A DNA stretch of 48,640 nucleotides from Hydrogenimonas thermophila (GCF_900115615.1 NZ_FOXB01000014.1:1-48640); one strand, 5' to 3'; shown: positions 1 through 8,629, counted from the stretch's first letter. Numbers and translations: made by a program. The notes: generated by a model not told the origin, from the sequence alone.

Positions 1-2
1 AT

Positions 3-305
3 TTAATAGCAAACTTTAGAACTACTGCTGAGGATTTTTACAATAAAATTATCTCTCACTGGAGAGTTGAAACTTACCATTACCATTTAGATATGCTAAT
101 GGACGAAGATGAACATATAGCTTATAAAGAGCCTTATTCTATGGCAATCTTAAGATCATTTGCACTCAATCTATTTCAACTATATCACAATGAAAACAAA
201 GGCAAAAAGCTACCTACTGGCAAGGTTACAATGGCTGAAATTAAAAGGACTTGCAAATATGACGATAACTTTACAGCAGAGCTTTTTGAGCAAGAATATG
301 TTTAA
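3..305 (+). CDS. ISAs1-family transposase, C-terminal fragment (5' end outside window)
   Basis: The frame is open from the left window edge, so only the last 100 residues are visible. The sequence HWRVETYHYHLDMLMDEDEH followed by SMAILRSFALNLFQLY matches the C-terminal signature of ISAs1/IS1549-type DDE transposases, in which an HW-x-IE-N segment carries the last catalytic Glu and is followed by NLAILRxxALNLL. The last residues resemble the usual short tail of the family. The stop lies directly against the remnant of traT, so the element appears to have landed in, or recombined with, that gene. No terminal inverted repeat could be placed between about 306 and 340. Whether the full element is active cannot be judged from this fragment. 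Confidence 0.8.
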   Translation, partial: LIANFRTTAEDFYNKIISHWRVETYHYHLDMLMDEDEHIAYKEPYSMAILRSFALNLFQLYHNENKGKKLPTGKVTMAEIKRTCKYDDNFTAELFEQEYV

Positions 306-829
306 GGTTAGTTTTAAATTTCATTGGATTTGGCTGGTTTGCTGATAATTTAAAAGAAGCAAATGCTGCTAATGCTGCTGCAGCATCAGGTACAATAGGT
401 GCAGTTGCAGGTTCTTATAATGGTGGAAGAAATGGGCTTGTAACAGGTCTTGCTGCTGCTGCTGTTGGTGGTCTTGTTGGTAAACTTACAGAAGATGAGA
501 TTTATAGAATGGTAGTAGATATTGTTGTCAAAGAGAAGACAAATCAACAAGTTATTACAACTGAAAATAGTTCAATGGGACAAGCACAAATTACTAATAA
601 AAAGCGTGCAGGGTTTATGAATACCTTTGCAGGTCCGATTAGAAGTAATGATAGTGCTGGAGAACTTCATGATAATATTAATACACAAAAACAACAACAA
701 TATGCTACAAACTACATAGAAAAGAAAACAAGAATTTTTGCTGAAGCTATAAAAATGAATCTAAAACTTGAAGAAGCATTACCAATCTTAGAAAAAAAGA
801 TTGCTAAACAAATTGTCGGAATTTTCTAA
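290..829 (+). pseudogene. traT: traT, 5'-truncated complement-resistance/surface-exclusion lipoprotein
   Basis: The frame is open from 290 (preceded by TGA at 287-289) and reads through a Gly/Ala-rich segment (GTIGAVAGSYNGG, LAAAAVGGLVG), then MVVDIVVKEKT and a C-terminus NLKLEEALPILEKKIAKQI. The same order is found in TraT-family proteins: Gly/Ala-rich hydrophobic stretch, a (M)xxDVQIxERT strand and a final NLKFEEAxPxLxxxLAKSI helix. The signal peptide, lipobox and roughly the first 100 residues are absent; the frame instead fuses into the tail of the transposase. The first in-frame ATG is at 509, after the Gly/Ala-rich segment, so any product would lack export and lipidation signals. TraT normally sits in the outer membrane and affects serum resistance or mating exclusion; this copy is probably dead. 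Confidence 0.75.
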
Positions 830-843
830 AAAAGGTTTTTATT

Positions 844-1356
844 ATGTTAAAAAAAATTATTATAACAATGGCTATATCAACTACAGTTATTATGACAGGA
901 TGTGCATCAAAACCAAAAGCAATTACTATTGGAAAATTAAATGATGCTCCACAAATATTAATTAAAGTAAGAAACGGTGCAGGTGCTCCTTCGTGGTCAT
1001 ACAATGAATCAAAAGCTTTTAGAAATGTATTAGAATCAGCTGCAACTGTTACACTTCAAAAAGGTTATAAATATTTTGCCATTGTTAAGCCTAATGAAAT
1101 TTCAAATATACAAGGGGCAATGATTAACTCTGCAGAAGAGTTACTTAAAAGATGTGACCCTGCAGATGCTGCATTTATTAATATTGCAGGAGCAGGACTA
1201 CATAAATGTGGAGTATACAATACTAAAGCAACTCTAGTAATAGCGTTATACAATAAAAAACCTGTCGATTTTACTGTTTATGATGCTCAACAAGTTATTG
1301 ACTATTTAAAAAGTAAAGGTCTATATGAAGGTCAAGGTATTGAAACTACAAAATAG
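844..1356 (+). CDS. Small lipoprotein of unknown function (paralogue of next gene)
   Basis: The 170-residue product starts with a short positive N-terminus and hydrophobic helix ending in the lipobox MTGC (Cys20), so it is predicted to be a lipoprotein. An AAAGG ribosome site lies 8 nt before the ATG, and the gene begins 14 bp after the traT remnant, suggesting former co-transcription. The mature part has a QKGYKYFAIVKP segment, a SAEELLKRC segment and a C-terminal KKPVDFTVYDAQQVIDYL segment. The same three landmarks in the same order occur in the next lipoprotein, so the two are probably diverged paralogues. No enzyme motif is visible. The GYxYF pattern is common in small envelope lipoproteins, but I do not recognise a named family and assign no function. 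Confidence 0.75.
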   Translation: MLKKIIITMAISTTVIMTGCASKPKAITIGKLNDAPQILIKVRNGAGAPSWSYNESKAFRNVLESAATVTLQKGYKYFAIVKPNEISNIQGAMINSAEELLKRCDPADAAFINIAGAGLHKCGVYNTKATLVIALYNKKPVDFTVYDAQQVIDYLKSKGLYEGQGIETTK

Positions 1357-1427
1357 ATTATACAAAGTTATGTTTCACGGCAAATAATATATTCTAATTT
1401 ATACTTTAAACTATTTAAAGGGATATT

Positions 1428-1886
1428 ATGACTTTCAACAAAATAAAAACTACTGCACTAATTGGTTTAATGGGCGTGGGAAGTTTGTTGTTAAGTGGAT
1501 GTGGACCTAAGACATATGTAAATAATTTACATAAAGATTATGTAGGTGTAACAGTAAGTGAAAGTAAAACATTATACTTTGGTAATGCTGGAATAGCAGG
1601 AAAAGCAGCATATAAACTTGCTGAAATATGCAAACAAAATGGCTATAATTATATGCTTATTACCAATCCAATAAATTCAAATAAAAAGATGTACTCTAGC
1701 GCAGAAGAACTAAAAGGATGTCTTGAATCAAAAGTATTCTCTATGTGTCCTGAATCAAGAATACGTATTAGGTTTTCAGATGCCGTTTATACTATCTGGG
1801 GTAAGTTTTACAAAGAACAACCAGTAAATATTATTACAATACCTTGTGATAAAGTTCTTGTAGAATTCAAAGAATATGTAGAATAA
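1428..1886 (+). CDS. Small lipoprotein of unknown function (paralogue of preceding gene)
   Basis: The 152-residue product has an N-terminal hydrophobic helix ending in LSGC (Cys25), a clear lipobox. AAGGG precedes the ATG. The mature part contains KLAEICKQNGYNYMLITNP, SAEELKGC and EQPVNIITIPCDKVLVEF, each aligning in order with the upstream lipoprotein. It has several extra cysteines (Cys68, Cys98 and others) that could form disulfides in the periplasm; this is inference. The gene ends just before a strong hairpin facing the sensor kinase gene. Function unknown. Confidence 0.75.
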   Translation: MTFNKIKTTALIGLMGVGSLLLSGCGPKTYVNNLHKDYVGVTVSESKTLYFGNAGIAGKAAYKLAEICKQNGYNYMLITNPINSNKKMYSSAEELKGCLESKVFSMCPESRIRIRFSDAVYTIWGKFYKEQPVNIITIPCDKVLVEFKEYVE

Positions 1887-1892
1887 TAAATA

Positions 1893-1923
1893 AATGAAGC
1901 TCCTATAATCAAGGAGCTTCATT
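1893..1923. terminator. Bidirectional hairpin terminator between convergent genes
   Basis: A perfect 12-bp stem (AATGAAGCTCCT / AGGAGCTTCATT) with a 7-nt loop lies between the lipoprotein stop at 1886 and the end of the minus-strand kinase at 1949. An AT-rich tract follows on the plus side, and As precede it, giving Us on the minus side. The position between convergent genes fits a shared terminator. Confidence 0.8.
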
Positions 1924-1948
1924 AAATTACAAATATTTTTTATTAATC

Positions 1949-3976
1949 TTAACTATTCAAAGAGATCCAAAAAATAGCTGTAGTACCTTTTACTTCACCT
2001 TCGCTTTCAAGGTAAACATCTCCTCCCAAAATATGAGCCATCTTTTTACTCAAAGACAAACCAAGTCCAGTACCTTTATGACTTTTTTGCATAACATTTT
2101 CTACTTGTGTAAAATCACTAAAAAGTTTTGACAAATTCTCTTTTGATATTCCTATGCCTGTATCTTTAACTTTTATGTAGAGTCTATCTTGTTCAAAATA
2201 TAGCTTTATTTCAATAAATCCTTTAGCAGTAAATTTCACTGCATTTGATACTAGATTGACAACAACCTGTTTAAACATTTTAGGATCAGTTTTAACTATG
2301 GTGTCTTCATCAATATCTGTTTCAAACTTAAACTCTACTCCTTTTTGCTCTGCCAAATGCTTTAACATTTCAATAATACTTTTAACAAGAGAAACAATCT
2401 TAACATCTTCAGGTTTTGCTTCCATTTTACCTGACTCTATTTTTGCAATATCCAAAATATCGTTTATCATACTCAAAAGATATTGTGCTGATGACTCTAT
2501 ACTTGCTACAATGTCATACTGTTCTTCATTTAAATCTTCATAAGCTATAAGATATTGTGTAAACCCAATAATTGCATTTAGAGGGGTACGCAGTTCGTGT
2601 GACATATTTGAGATAAATGCAGATTTAGATCTTGAAGCTGCCATTGTTTTTTCTATTAGATGTATCCTATCAAGTTGAAGAGAGATCATCTTTGCAATAG
2701 ATTCATAAAATTTTCTCTCATTTGGATCTACCAAATGCTTTTTATCTAGTAAAATAGCACCAAAATACTCTTTTTCACCGCTTTCAAAATTACTGACATA
2801 TAATCCTATAGCACCCTCATCATTAACTTTTTCCTGAGTAAATTTAAGCTCACTATCTTTTGTCAACTCTTTTATATTCTCTAATGATACATTTATACAG
2901 TCTTTCTCATTCTGTGTCTGCATAATACTGTTAAAAATATCAATCAACTGTATAAAACGCTGTAATCTTATTTTATTCTCTTTTTCTAAATTCTTTAAAG
3001 CTCTGTTTGTCATTTGAAGCATTAGGTTAAAAGAGTTACTTAACTTTGCTATCTCATCTTCTGTATATATGGAAATATGTGTAGAAAAATCTTGTGTTCT
3101 TGTTATTGTATCTGTCAGTGATGTTAAATCTTCAATAGGACGCATTATAGATTTAGAATATTTCAATGCAATTACAATTATCAAAATTATTACTACAGGA
3201 ATCATATAGAGCATAAAGTGTAAAAAGTCATACAAAAAAGCTAATGCAACATCTTTCTTTACGGCATAAACTATATACCATCCATCAAGAAATTTTTTTA
3301 ATGCTTTATAAACAATAAGATGATTATGATCAATTAGGTCACCCATTCTACCCTTATAGTCAATTGAGAAACTCATTGCTTTACCAATTATATATCTATT
3401 ATCTGGACTTATAATAAATGAGTGTATTTCTCCATTACTACTTAAAAAAAGATTTAAATTATTAAGATTATATGCAAGTACTATTGTTCCAAGTTCAGTT
3501 GATCTGTCAAAACTTGCTATGACTTTTGCATAAAAATATAGTGTTTTTTCTTTTATATAGAAACCATTTGCACTTTGTGAATTAAAAGAGATAAAATCAG
3601 AATAATTTTTTGTTGATGATGCAACTAAATTGCCTTTAGTATCTAAGATGTAAAGCACTGCATCCAATTCTAAATCTTTTGCTTTCTGCTCTAAAAGTCT
3701 TGTTAATCTTTTATCTATATCTTCTGTTACAATATCATCCATTAACTCAAGACGACTTAAAAAAATAACCTCTTTATTTAGCTGAGACAGATGCATATCT
3801 ATTAATCTCTCCATCTCATCTATTCTCAAATACTGCTCACTTATACTCTTTTGAACTATTTTGTTTTCGCTTAAAAAGAGCATATAAACAAAAAAGGCAG
3901 TATATGGAATAAAACCAACTAATATAAATGCTACAATAAGAATATTTCGAAGAGATTTTCTAAAAATTTTAAACAT
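1949..3976 (-). CDS. Membrane sensor histidine kinase (Cache-like/HAMP/GAF-like/HisKA/HATPase)
   Basis: The 675-residue product has one membrane helix at about 12-34, a large periplasmic region resembling a Cache sensor, a second helix at about 254-272, a HAMP-like segment, a GAF-like region at about 342-440, and then the kinase core. The HisKA motif FISNMSHELRTPLNAIIGF contains the phospho-accepting His460; the HATPase N box (NLVSNAVKFT) and G boxes (DTGIGI, GTGLGLSLSK) are intact. There is no attached receiver. The ATG at 3976 overlaps the upstream response-regulator gene by 8 nt; a longer version would need a TTG at 4000. The overlap implies translational coupling with the HD-GYP regulator, its likely partner. 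The periplasmic ligand is unknown, but the co-encoded phosphate-binding-like protein is a candidate upstream component. Confidence 0.9.
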   Translation of the reverse strand: MFKIFRKSLRNILIVAFILVGFIPYTAFFVYMLFLSENKIVQKSISEQYLRIDEMERLIDMHLSQLNKEVIFLSRLELMDDIVTEDIDKRLTRLLEQKAKDLELDAVLYILDTKGNLVASSTKNYSDFISFNSQSANGFYIKEKTLYFYAKVIASFDRSTELGTIVLAYNLNNLNLFLSSNGEIHSFIISPDNRYIIGKAMSFSIDYKGRMGDLIDHNHLIVYKALKKFLDGWYIVYAVKKDVALAFLYDFLHFMLYMIPVVIILIIVIALKYSKSIMRPIEDLTSLTDTITRTQDFSTHISIYTEDEIAKLSNSFNLMLQMTNRALKNLEKENKIRLQRFIQLIDIFNSIMQTQNEKDCINVSLENIKELTKDSELKFTQEKVNDEGAIGLYVSNFESGEKEYFGAILLDKKHLVDPNERKFYESIAKMISLQLDRIHLIEKTMAASRSKSAFISNMSHELRTPLNAIIGFTQYLIAYEDLNEEQYDIVASIESSAQYLLSMINDILDIAKIESGKMEAKPEDVKIVSLVKSIIEMLKHLAEQKGVEFKFETDIDEDTIVKTDPKMFKQVVVNLVSNAVKFTAKGFIEIKLYFEQDRLYIKVKDTGIGISKENLSKLFSDFTQVENVMQKSHKGTGLGLSLSKKMAHILGGDVYLESEGEVKGTTAIFWISLNS

Positions 3977-4943
3977 CTTTATGTGCTTCTTTAATTGCAA
4001 TTACCTTATCAATATTTTCTAAAAATAGTGACAATATTTCAGGATGAAAATGTTTTCCGCTGCCATCTTTTAAAATTTCAAGAGTCTTTTCTATGCTAAA
4101 TGCTTTTTTATACGGTCTTTCACTTGTCAATGCATCAAAAACATCGGCAATTGCTACAATAGCTCCGCTTTCAGGTATTTCATCTCCTTTTAAACCTCTT
4201 GGATACCCACTACCATCATACTTTTCATGATGAGTATATGCAATTTCAGCAGCAAGTTTTAAAAGAGGAGTCTCTTTATGTGTTAAAAGTTGATAACCAA
4301 TATATGCATGGTTTTTCATTATTTCAAACTCATCTTCTGTGAGTTTTCCAGGTTTTAAAAGTATTGAATCGGCAATTCCCACCTTGCCTACATCATGCAT
4401 TGGAGCCGTAAGACGCATCAATTCTACACGCTCGTTGTCCCATCCCCATAATTTTGCTAAAAAGGCAGAAAACTCACCTACTCTTACAGTATGCTGAGAT
4501 GTCTCATTGTCACGATACTCTGCCATTTTTGCCATAATACATAAAATCTCTTTTTCACTTTTACTATTTTGTAATCTGCTCATTTTCAGAGCATTACTTA
4601 TTCTTAATCTAAACTCTATAAGATCAAATGGTTTTAAAAGATAGTCATCTGCTCCTAATGACAAACCTTTATGTATAGCCTCTTTATCTGATAATGCCGA
4701 GATAATAATAAGTGGAATTGTAGCTGTATTTTCATTCTCTTTTATCTTTTTTGTAGCTTCAAAACCATCCATAACAGGCATCATTAGGTCCATAAGTATT
4801 AAGTCAAAACTCTCATTATCCAATAAAGCAAGTGCCTCTTCTCCGTTTTCTGCTTCAACGACTTCATACCCCTCTTTTACCAATATTTTACTAGCCAATT
4901 TCCTATTCATCATCTCATCATCACACAAAAGTACCCGTTGCAT
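3969..4943 (-). CDS. Response regulator with HD-GYP c-di-GMP phosphodiesterase output
   Basis: The N-terminal receiver has the acidic pair in LLCDDE, the phosphorylation site Asp52 in LMDLMMP and Lys104 in LLKPF. The C-terminal half is an HD-GYP domain: HDVGK at about 183-187, LLKPGKLTEDE, the metal-ligand His in MKNHAYIG, and HHEKYDGSGYP at about 238-248 with the diagnostic GYP. All expected catalytic residues are present, so c-di-GMP hydrolysis (as in RpfG-type proteins) is likely. I prefer the ATG at 4943: it overlaps the previous stop as TGATG and has GGAGAG a few bases upstream; an ATG at 4955 would add four residues. Membership of a tight four-gene run with a kinase, a periplasmic binding-like protein and an outer-membrane barrel argues for a sensing pathway. 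Confidence 0.92.
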   Translation of the reverse strand: MQRVLLCDDEMMNRKLASKILVKEGYEVVEAENGEEALALLDNESFDLILMDLMMPVMDGFEATKKIKENENTATIPLIIISALSDKEAIHKGLSLGADDYLLKPFDLIEFRLRISNALKMSRLQNSKSEKEILCIMAKMAEYRDNETSQHTVRVGEFSAFLAKLWGWDNERVELMRLTAPMHDVGKVGIADSILLKPGKLTEDEFEIMKNHAYIGYQLLTHKETPLLKLAAEIAYTHHEKYDGSGYPRGLKGDEIPESGAIVAIADVFDALTSERPYKKAFSIEKTLEILKDGSGKHFHPEILSLFLENIDKVIAIKEAHKDV

Positions 4944-5347
4944 CAATCTCTCCATTTGTATATGATTTTTATCTCATCATCTACCATATCTGCTTCAATA
5001 TAGCCTATGGCTCCTTCAATCTTTTTAACAAAAGCTTTTACACTTTTTTGAGATTTCATTTTTAGAGGCGGTCTGCGTCCTAAATAGTGCTGTTTTGTCC
5101 AATAAGCTTTAAGCCTACTGTGTCCCATTTTTAAAACTCTCTCTTCAAAAGATTTTCTAATTAAAGAAGATGCTGACAAATTAACAGGAACAAGGAGCAT
5201 ATTGTTTAAAATAGTAATTTTTTTAAGATAAATTGCACGAATCTGCTTTTCAGAAAGAGGTGGCATACTCTTTTGAGCAATAACAGCATATTCGGCTGAC
5301 CAAGAAAAAGATAAAATTAATAAAAAGATCAACACAAACTTTTTCAT
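4943..5347 (-). CDS. Small phosphate-ABC-type periplasmic binding-like protein
   Basis: The 134-residue protein has a signal peptide (about residues 1-17, cut near SWSA/EY). The mature part shows the pattern of small stand-alone PstS-like domains: LSEKQIRAIYLKKI, LVPVNLSASSLIRKSFEERVL, YWTKQHYLGRRPP and a terminal GAIGYIEADMVDDEIKII. It is far shorter than a true transport PstS (about 300 residues) and covers only one lobe, so a sensing or presenting role is more likely than bulk uptake. Its gene overlaps the HD-GYP regulator (TGATG), tying it to the signalling pair. No phosphate permease genes are nearby. The ligand is not determined by the sequence. Confidence 0.75.
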   Translation of the reverse strand: MKKFVLIFLLILSFSWSAEYAVIAQKSMPPLSEKQIRAIYLKKITILNNMLLVPVNLSASSLIRKSFEERVLKMGHSRLKAYWTKQHYLGRRPPLKMKSQKSVKAFVKKIEGAIGYIEADMVDDEIKIIYKWRD

Positions 5348-5391
5348 TCAAATATCTCCTTGTTACCCATTAGTAACTAGTAAATTTCTCA

Positions 5392-6384
5392 TTAAAATAG
5401 TACTGAAAATGAAAATAGTAATTTATCATTTGCTTCTTCTGAATGAATTTGATACTCTGCTTTCAAAGCAACAGGATATAATGGACGATATGTATACCCA
5501 AAAATAACTATTTCATCATCTTTATTCATAACTTTATCCTTATAACTCTCGAACCTTAAAACACCTATATTATGGTCATTAAAATAGTATAAACCTTGCA
5601 GATATAAGGCATAAGGAGTTGAAACAAGATTATTTGAATATTGTCTTCCAATTTCACAAAGAATCTGATACCGCTCTCTCTCAATTTGAGCAGATAACAT
5701 TGCATAATAACGACTACTTTCTATCTGTGATTTATTTAAATGAAAATAACCCCCATTAAACTTTAATGAAAAAGTGTCTTTTTCATACTCAACTGATACT
5801 CCATAGTGTTCATCTATTTTATAGTTGTTATACTCATCATCTATATCTTCATTCTGCTGAGCTAAAAACTCCACATCTAATGTTTCACTCTCATAATTTT
5901 GATACTTCAGCGTAACACCTGTAGTAAATTTTGGAAAAATAATATATGTTGAAACAGGGCTAGATGTAGTTTCACGCAGTACATTTATGGGCATTAAATT
6001 CCAATATCCAATAGGTGAATTATATTTACCTACCCTAATAGAATAATTGTCATTTATAGTATAGTCAATATATAATCTCTCAATATGAAACTTACTATTA
6101 TGCTCTGTAGTAGAAGTGTTTTGGTCATACTCTTTTACATACAGCTCTTTAAACTCAAACTCAGCCATATATGAAAATTTATCTTTTTTACCATAACTTA
6201 AAATTGCTAGATCGTCAATACGATAACGATCATAATCATTTTCATGCTTATAGTCTATAGAAAAGTATCCTCCAACATAAACAGGAAAATCACTTACCTT
6301 TAAGCCTTCTCCCAACTGATAATCATCACTATATAAATTAATAGAAGAGAATAAAATGAAAAAGAGAGAAATAATCTTTCGCAT
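5392..6384 (-). CDS. Outer-membrane beta-barrel (porin-like) of the signalling operon
   Basis: The 330-residue product begins with a signal peptide (hydrophobic MRKIISLFFILFSSINLYS) and then alternates amphipathic strands: VYVGGYFSIDYKH, FSYMAEFEFKELYV, YSIRVGKYNSPIGYWNLMP. Its last residue is Phe after a strand (LLFSFSVLF), the usual barrel-assembly signal. The VGKYNSPIGYWN segment resembles the constriction-loop region of phosphate/polyanion-type porins and related barrels. It is the first gene of a minus-strand run with the small binding protein (44-bp gap), HD-GYP regulator and kinase. Upstream (6385-6554) is AT-rich with several TATAAT-like boxes, none decisive. Exact substrate unknown. 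Confidence 0.75.
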   Translation of the reverse strand: MRKIISLFFILFSSINLYSDDYQLGEGLKVSDFPVYVGGYFSIDYKHENDYDRYRIDDLAILSYGKKDKFSYMAEFEFKELYVKEYDQNTSTTEHNSKFHIERLYIDYTINDNYSIRVGKYNSPIGYWNLMPINVLRETTSSPVSTYIIFPKFTTGVTLKYQNYESETLDVEFLAQQNEDIDDEYNNYKIDEHYGVSVEYEKDTFSLKFNGGYFHLNKSQIESSRYYAMLSAQIERERYQILCEIGRQYSNNLVSTPYALYLQGLYYFNDHNIGVLRFESYKDKVMNKDDEIVIFGYTYRPLYPVALKAEYQIHSEEANDKLLFSFSVLF

Positions 6385-6554
6385 CTATCTTCCTTATTTG
6401 AATATAACAAAGATAAAGCAAATCTAATTATACTTATTAAATAATATTATATTTACTTATCTTATAGTTCTAGTATAACAAAATTGAAGATAAAATCAAA
6501 GCAGAAGAGTATTTTTATGAAGTAAAAATCTGCTATTTATTGTATTTTTAAAAA

Positions 6555-6971
6555 CTAAATATAGTACATATTCTCATTTGCAGATTTCTGTATATACTCA
6601 GAAAAACATGTAATTGGTTTTGAAAGAAATATCTGCATATGTGATCTAAAGTCATTCCAAAAAAGTCTAAGTACAGGATTGTCAGTTCTACATACATCTT
6701 CACAGCATTGTGTTTCAACACTGTTAATGATATCCATTACTGTAATTTCTGACGGGTCTTTAGCTAAAAGGTATCCGCCGTATGCACCTCTTATACTTTT
6801 TAAAATACCACTCTTTTTCAAAGAGACTAAAATCTGTTCCAAAAAATTTTTTGGAACATTAGCCTCATTAGCAATCTTTTCAATAGAGAGAGGAACATTT
6901 TTATCTGCATGCTGATACAAAACAAGCATTGCTGCTACGGCATAGACACCTTTAGCTGTAATTCCCGCCAT
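6555..6971 (-). CDS. Rrf2-family transcriptional regulator
   Basis: The 138-residue protein starts MAGITAKGVYAVAAMLVLYQ and has the Rrf2 winged helix-turn-helix: IEKIANEANVPKNFLEQILVSLKKSGILKSIRGAYGGYLLA. The recognition helix and GGY wing are typical. It carries a cysteine cluster (QCCEDVC) where IscR/NsrR-type members bind an Fe-S cluster, so redox, NO or sulfur sensing is plausible; the spacing is not identical to IscR. The ATG at 6971 is preceded by AAGGA and lies 3 bp after the DUF4395 stop; a longer reading from 7022 would overlap that gene heavily and lacks support. The run FadL, DUF4395, Rrf2 looks like one operon, so it may autoregulate with its neighbours. Confidence 0.88.
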   Translation of the reverse strand: MAGITAKGVYAVAAMLVLYQHADKNVPLSIEKIANEANVPKNFLEQILVSLKKSGILKSIRGAYGGYLLAKDPSEITVMDIINSVETQCCEDVCRTDNPVLRLFWNDFRSHMQIFLSKPITCFSEYIQKSANENMYYI

Positions 6972-6973
6972 CT

Positions 6974-7399
6974 TTATCCTTTTATTTTTATTAAAAACCC
7001 ATACATTACACAGCCAACACAAAACTTGAAAATCACTTCAAGCCCTATACACAATAGTAGAATTATACTAATAAAAGTGGCAATTTTGTCAACTCCAAAT
7101 AGAGAAAACAATAAAATTAAAACTGCCATTAAAAAACCAATACGCACTGCAAACCGTTTAGGTGCAGCATCCTCCAACTGTGGTGCTATTTTTAAAATAT
7201 TTATTACCATCTTCGATAAAATAAACATAGGTGCATATTTTGCCGAAAAAATAGCACGAATAGCAAGTTCTAACACTACTGGCAACAGCCAAATTATACT
7301 ATTTTCACTTACAAAAAGCAGTGTAAATAGAAAAAGAAAAATTCCACTTAAACGCAAAGTATGTGTATCGATCCGTTCAAATGATATAGGACAAACCAT
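6974..7399 (-). CDS. DUF4395 integral membrane protein
   Basis: The 141-residue protein has four predicted hydrophobic helices. It shows DUF4395 landmarks: a start with VCPISFERID, a central AAPKRFAVRIGFLMA segment, and a C-terminal FCVGCVMYGFL with two cysteines. In other bacteria DUF4395 genes sit near rhodanese, thioredoxin or sulfur-metabolism genes, hinting at a thiol or sulfur role, but no biochemical function is established that I know of. The ATG at 7399 lies 14 bp after the FadL-type gene, and its stop is 3 bp from the Rrf2 start, so the three are likely co-transcribed. Confidence 0.8.
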   Translation of the reverse strand: MVCPISFERIDTHTLRLSGIFLFLFTLLFVSENSIIWLLPVVLELAIRAIFSAKYAPMFILSKMVINILKIAPQLEDAAPKRFAVRIGFLMAVLILLFSLFGVDKIATFISIILLLCIGLEVIFKFCVGCVMYGFLIKIKG

Positions 7400-7413
7400 G
7401 TTTACCTTCTTCC

Positions 7414-8586
7414 TTAGAATCTATAATCTAAACCAAAACTAAATGAAGATTGACTATTAGAAGCCTCAATTCCGGCAAATGACTCAGTTGCTTTTGGAGC
7501 ATAAACATATGCTGCATTTATTTGAATAGCATCATCAATTTTATAAGATGCTCCTACACTGTAGTGTGTTTGCGTAATAGCTGGAAAACCTACAAGATTA
7601 AAAAAGGCAATTTGTTGACTTGGAAATGGAAAACCTTCTACTACTCCATCCTTATACTCTTTATTATGAAGCGGTGATTTTGCATAACTGTAACCACCTC
7701 TAAATGTCCACTTTTCATTATAGTTCCAAGTTGCTCCCAAAGAGATTACATTCTGATCATCCCACTGAAAATCTTTGTAACCATCTGCTTTTGACCAAAA
7801 TATACGCTTATAGTCAGCTTCCAAACGTAAACTATCAATGCTATATGCTACTGCTGTACCTACCTCAGCAGGTTGCGTAAGAGTCAAATCATCTTTAGTA
7901 CCATCAAAATTAAAATCAAATACACCTTTATATTTCATATGTACTTCTGAAGTATATGTCAAAGAAAAATCTATATTTTCATTAAATTCATAATTAGCTC
8001 CAAGATGATAACCTGCACCTATGTGACTATCTCCATTGCTTCCAAGATCAGACCCATCAAACTGGTTGATCATATGCATCTCAAGATCTCCATAAGAGAT
8101 ATCTACACCACCACCTAATGAAAGTTTTCCAAAACTTCTTGCATACACAGTACTGAGCTTTGCATAAACAAGATGTGTTTTCATACCTGCAAGCCCTTTT
8201 TGAACAGGTTCATCACTATAATCGACACCCATTCCGCTTACTGAGAATAGCCCAATACCAAAACTGCTCTTATCATCTATAGACTTAACATATCCCAAAT
8301 ATGGAATAACTTCAAAATCACTCTTGCTTTTTGCAACTTCGCCACTGGCATTACTGTTTTTAGCAGTTACATCCGGCATAAAGAGTGTAGTACCAATGGA
8401 AAACTCAGACTTTGAAGCCTTAGTTAAAAGTGCGGGATTTATAAATATAGATTCTGCGCCAAGATATGTAGAAGAAGCAGCTCCTGCAATAGCTCTTGAC
8501 TTTGTACCGGCACCTATGAGATTGTCACCCTGAGTAGCAAAAAGCGCTACCGATAAAGTAGCAGATAAAACAATGACCTTTTTCAT
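7414..8586 (-). CDS. OmpP1/FadL-family outer-membrane transporter
   Basis: The 390-residue protein has a signal peptide ending near ATQGDN and the FadL hallmark N-terminus: GAGTKSRAIAGAASSTYLGAESIFINPALLTKASKSE (read here in pieces), where the NPA motif marks the plug/hatch. The remaining sequence is alternating beta strands ending SFGLDYRF with C-terminal Phe. Family members move long-chain fatty acids or other hydrophobic molecules such as alkanes and aromatics through a lateral gate. It is the first gene of an operon with DUF4395 and Rrf2, behind a near-consensus promoter and an AGGGGG ribosome site. The substrate in this organism is unknown. Confidence 0.88.
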   Translation of the reverse strand: MKKVIVLSATLSVALFATQGDNLIGAGTKSRAIAGAASSTYLGAESIFINPALLTKASKSEFSIGTTLFMPDVTAKNSNASGEVAKSKSDFEVIPYLGYVKSIDDKSSFGIGLFSVSGMGVDYSDEPVQKGLAGMKTHLVYAKLSTVYARSFGKLSLGGGVDISYGDLEMHMINQFDGSDLGSNGDSHIGAGYHLGANYEFNENIDFSLTYTSEVHMKYKGVFDFNFDGTKDDLTLTQPAEVGTAVAYSIDSLRLEADYKRIFWSKADGYKDFQWDDQNVISLGATWNYNEKWTFRGGYSYAKSPLHNKEYKDGVVEGFPFPSQQIAFFNLVGFPAITQTHYSVGASYKIDDAIQINAAYVYAPKATESFAGIEASNSQSSFSFGLDYRF

Positions 8587-8629
8587 TTTATTTCCCCCTA
8601 AGCAATTAATTTACTTAATAATTGCCGGT

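Noticed and set aside
361-480. GCTGCTGCT-type microsatellite in the plus strand
   Set aside because: It is explained by the Gly/Ala-rich hydrophobic segment normal for TraT.
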